Part shown: positions 63,358-64,000 of the stretch, in pieces
Layout: every line of letters starts with the position of its first letter
Numbering within the stretch: the first letter of the stretch is position 1
NCBI RefSeq assembly: GCF_000620625.1
Contig: NZ_JIAW01000009.1
Location: 202,597 to 266,596, forward strand
Origin: Mycobacterium sp. URHB0044
GTDB lineage: Bacteria > Actinomycetota > Actinomycetes > Mycobacteriales > Mycobacteriaceae
DNA: 64,000 nucleotides
Direction of reading: 5' to 3'
Notes under the pieces: model-generated
Told to the model about the DNA's origin: nothing
What the model saw: the letters and a program-made list of their open reading frames with translations, nothing else
Database searches by the model: none
Translations under genes and position numbers: made by a program

Positions 63358-63915
63358 ATGGGTCTCGAGGAGCAGTTGCCCGGTGGCATCTTGTTGTCGA
63401 CGGTGGAGAAGGTCGCCGGCTACGTGCGCAAGGGGTCGTTGTGGCCGGCCACGTTCGGATTGGCGTGTTGTGCCATCGAGATGATGGCCACCGCCGGACC
63501 GCGTTTCGACATCGCCCGCTTCGGCATGGAACGCTTCTCCGCCACCCCGCGCCAAGCCGATCTGATGATCGTGGCGGGCCGTGTCAGCCAGAAGATGGCC
63601 CCGGTGCTGCGGCAGGTGTATGACCAGATGGCCGAACCGAAATGGGTTCTGGCGATGGGGGTCTGCGCCTCCTCGGGCGGCATGTTCAACAACTACGCCA
63701 TCGTGCAAGGCGTCGATCACGTCGTCCCGGTCGACATCTACCTGCCCGGCTGCCCACCCCGACCGGAGATGCTGCTCAACGCCATCCTCAAACTGCACGA
63801 CAAGATCGCCGAAATGCCGTTGGGCGTCAACCGCACCGAGGCCATCGCCGCCGCCGAAGCCGCGGCACTCGCATCGCGGCCGACCATCGAGTTCACCGGA
63901 CTGCTCCGCAAATGA
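63358..63915 (+). CDS. nuoB: NADH-quinone oxidoreductase subunit B
   Basis: A 185-residue complex I connecting subunit carrying cluster N2. The four Fe-S ligands are visible: the adjacent Cys pair in FGLACCAIEMM, Cys in MGVCASSGG, and Cys in LPGCPPRP. The quinone-site region (RQADLMIVAGRVSQKMAP) is conserved. The stop overlaps the nuoC start (ATGA). Confidence 0.97.
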   Translation: MGLEEQLPGGILLSTVEKVAGYVRKGSLWPATFGLACCAIEMMATAGPRFDIARFGMERFSATPRQADLMIVAGRVSQKMAPVLRQVYDQMAEPKWVLAMGVCASSGGMFNNYAIVQGVDHVVPVDIYLPGCPPRPEMLLNAILKLHDKIAEMPLGVNRTEAIAAAEAAALASRPTIEFTGLLRK

Positions 63916-64000
63916 CCGAGGACGACACCACCAACGCTGCTGCGGCGTCACCGGATTCGGAGGTGATCGGGGTGCGGCGCGGCAGCTTCGGGATCACCGG
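63912..64000 (+). CDS. nuoC: NADH-quinone oxidoreductase subunit C, N-terminus only
   Basis: Only the first 29 codons lie in the window: an acidic/Ala-rich leader, then EVIGVRRGSFGITG, the usual start of mycobacterial NuoC. It is identified by this segment and by position directly after nuoB with an ATGA overlap. Confidence 0.85.
   Translation, partial: MTEDDTTNAAAASPDSEVIGVRRGSFGIT

Noticed and set aside
1..64000. CRISPR arrays, rRNA, tRNA, insertion sequences or phage genes
   Set aside because: No regularly spaced repeats, transposase or integrase motifs, or recognisable RNA-gene sequences were seen on reading.

Overview
The window is GC-rich, gene-dense actinobacterial DNA. It most resembles a fast-growing mycobacterium (Mycolicibacterium type). 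The reasons are an exochelin-type siderophore locus with IdeR-like iron boxes, an atypical receiver protein and a UsfY-like protein beside the nuo (complex I) operon, and frequent GTG/TTG starts and ATGA/GTGA stop-start overlaps. All assignments come from reading the sequence; no database search was run.

Layout. (1) 1-5009, minus strand: an exopolysaccharide-like operon of GT2 synthase, GT-C membrane glycosyltransferase and GH8 glucanase (cut by the left edge), followed by a Pro/Thr-rich lipoprotein (5268-5621). (2) 5763-40133: a complete siderophore locus. Uptake: ferric-siderophore reductase-like protein, two FecCD permeases, an ATPase and a separate binding lipoprotein. Synthesis: formyltransferase, MbtH-like protein, one giant six-module NRPS of 7556 aa, a PanD homologue and an ornithine N-hydroxylase. 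Export: a heterodimeric ABC exporter. Four IdeR-like boxes mark its promoters. The adenylation codes read fhOrn, beta-Ala, hOrn, Thr, hOrn and one unassigned; with the E domains the predicted order is D-fhOrn, beta-Ala, D-hOrn, D-(allo)Thr, L-hOrn, X. This is the exochelin MS sequence plus one module. PanD can supply beta-alanine, the monooxygenase hydroxyornithine, and the formyltransferase the formyl cap.

(3) 40140-42925: a small unknown protein, a D-amino-acid oxidase and an unusual zinc-ribbon SDR. (4) 42963-48092: a GntR regulator divergent from a MatC-like dicarboxylate carrier, a family III CoA-transferase and a fused carboxyltransferase. It looks like a malonate-type catabolic unit built from non-standard enzymes, with a candidate operator repeated at two promoters. 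(5) 48103-53528: a LacI-type regulator divergent from a sugar/inositol MFS transporter and three TIM-barrel isomerase/dehydratase genes.

(6) 53543-62041: Calvin-cycle genes cbbY, phosphoribulokinase, transketolase and ribulose-phosphate epimerase on the minus strand; a NarL-type two-component pair, CbbX and CbbR on the plus strand. Rubisco itself is not in the window. (7) 62126-64000: UsfY-like membrane protein, degenerate receiver protein, then nuoA, nuoB and the start of nuoC. No rRNA, tRNA, CRISPR array or insertion sequence was recognised, and no gene-free stretch exceeds 300 bases.
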